From contig JAHIWJ010000104.1 of the NCBI GenBank assembly GCA_018816205.1, positions 1 to 5,113 of the forward strand: a stretch of 5,113 bases of DNA, given 5' to 3'. This DNA is from Nanobdellota archaeon (GTDB lineage: Archaea; Nanobdellota; Nanobdellia; Pacearchaeales; GW2011-AR1). Of this stretch, positions 4,628 to 5,113 are shown in pieces; position 1 is the stretch's first letter, and each line of letters starts with the position of its first letter. Under the pieces are notes generated by a model. The model was given only the letters and a program-made list of their open reading frames with translations. It had not been told where the DNA came from and made no database searches. Made by a program: the position numbers and the translations under genes.

Positions 4628-5113
4628 ATGCCAAAAGGACATAAAATTCGTGATGAAGATAAGCTGGCCTTAGTCGACTTAGTCAAAGAGGAAATTGCTG
4701 TTCATCAAGAAGGAAGACTAGATAGGTTTAGCACAAATACGGAACTTGCAGAAGCTGCAAACTTTTCAAAAGTCGCAGTTTCAAGATGCCTTAAAGGCTT
4801 GCCAAAACAAGAAAGAGATTACAGAACTACAGGTATTAGAAATGCTACGGGCAGAAGTAATCCAAATTACGGAAATGATGTTCTAGCAAAACTTGATAAA
4901 AGAGCTAGAGCAGAACTTATCTCAAGAGTTTCACAAGAAATTGATAGTTATGATAGTGGAACAGTTTGTCACTTAAGTACAAATGAAGAACTTGCAAGAG
5001 ATTATTCTTCACAAAACGTCACTGCACACAACATAGCCTGTTACATATCAGAATCAGATATTCGTAAACTACCGAGGGCTAAAGCCCTCAGCGTTTTAAG
5101 TTGCAAAATCAAC
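4628..5113 (+). CDS. Tandem HTH-module protein, paralogous to the HNH protein N-terminus (3' end outside window)
   Basis: 162 codons are open to the window edge. Residues 9-68 (DLVKEEI at 17-23, STNTELAEAANF at 35-46, VAVSRCLKGL at 49-58, ERDYRT at 62-67) match residues 8-66 of the adjacent HNH protein in order and spacing; STN-ELA followed by a VS-x2-L helix is a typical helix-turn-helix pattern. A second copy spans 85-147 (STNEELARDY at 117-126, then a helix and SDIR). Between them GRSNPNYG (75-82) resembles the NUMOD3 core G-x2-NP-x-YG. I infer a sequence-specific DNA-binding protein. An HNH or other nuclease domain may follow beyond the window, which would make it a second homing-type endonuclease. 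The ATG follows GGAGG by 9 nt and the HNH stop codon by one base, so it belongs to the same operon. A strong hairpin in the DNA starts at about codon 149, and the residues after it no longer resemble the module. Confidence 0.82.
   Translation, partial: MPKGHKIRDEDKLALVDLVKEEIAVHQEGRLDRFSTNTELAEAANFSKVAVSRCLKGLPKQERDYRTTGIRNATGRSNPNYGNDVLAKLDKRARAELISRVSQEIDSYDSGTVCHLSTNEELARDYSSQNVTAHNIACYISESDIRKLPRAKALSVLSCKIN
5074..5089. repeat. Perfect inverted repeat with 2-nt loop
   Basis: GAGGGCT and AGCCCTC form a 7-bp GC-rich stem around AA, followed by AGCGTTTTAAG. A second, weaker hairpin (GTTG/CAAC, 5100-5103 and 5110-5113) comes right after. It lies in the open frame of the third gene, just past its second HTH module. 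Small subterminal hairpins of this kind are known at ends of IS200/IS605-family elements, but no transposase is in the window, so the identity is open. Confidence 0.55.

Noticed and set aside
5091..5113. Start of a CRISPR repeat (GTTTTAAG-like) at the window end
   Set aside because: Only one copy is visible, with no spacer or second repeat, and it lies in an open reading frame. Nothing supports an array.

Overview
The window looks archaeal, probably from a small-genome (DPANN-like) lineage; that placement is inference. The grounds are a TrmB-family regulator, TATA boxes placed about 25-30 nt before start codons that lack Shine-Dalgarno (SD) sites (the leaderless archaeal pattern), SD sites only at internal operon genes, and oligo-T terminator-like ends. 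The methionyl-tRNA synthetase is of bacterial (Thermus/Bacillus) type, so at least one housekeeping gene has a bacterial-like history.

Left part (1-2589): the last 39 codons of an unrecognised gene (+ strand) converge on metG (- strand, 480 aa, complete). Upstream of metG, also on the - strand, lies a 314-aa soluble protein of unknown function. The hairpin and T-run that probably end this gene overlap the metG promoter.

Middle (2590-3390): a 90-bp divergent promoter region separates the unknown gene from a TrmB-type transcriptional regulator (236 aa, + strand). A GTGA-N6-TCAC palindrome sits midway between the two opposing TATA boxes and is a candidate operator for the regulator.

Right part (3391-5113): a compact + strand operon. 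It starts from a leaderless promoter with a 53-aa ribbon-helix-helix protein. Next comes a 335-aa NUMOD3/HNH homing-type endonuclease, then a third gene cut by the window end. Both internal junctions have the same layout: GGAGG, 9-nt spacer, and TAA-N-ATG. The endonuclease and the third protein share an N-terminal helix-turn-helix-like module (core: S/T-T-N-x-x-L-A-E). The module is duplicated in the third protein, with a NUMOD3-like GRSNPNYG motif between the copies, and a weaker second copy lies in the endonuclease. A strong hairpin at 5074-5089 begins just after the last module copy and could be a mobile-element end or only a structure in the coding sequence.

The right-hand operon is the most interesting part. 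It looks like a selfish or accessory cassette of a DNA-binding repressor, an HNH nuclease and a paralogous multi-HTH protein. No intron or intein is visible in the window. No RNA genes or CRISPR arrays were seen, and no gene-free stretch exceeds 300 bases.
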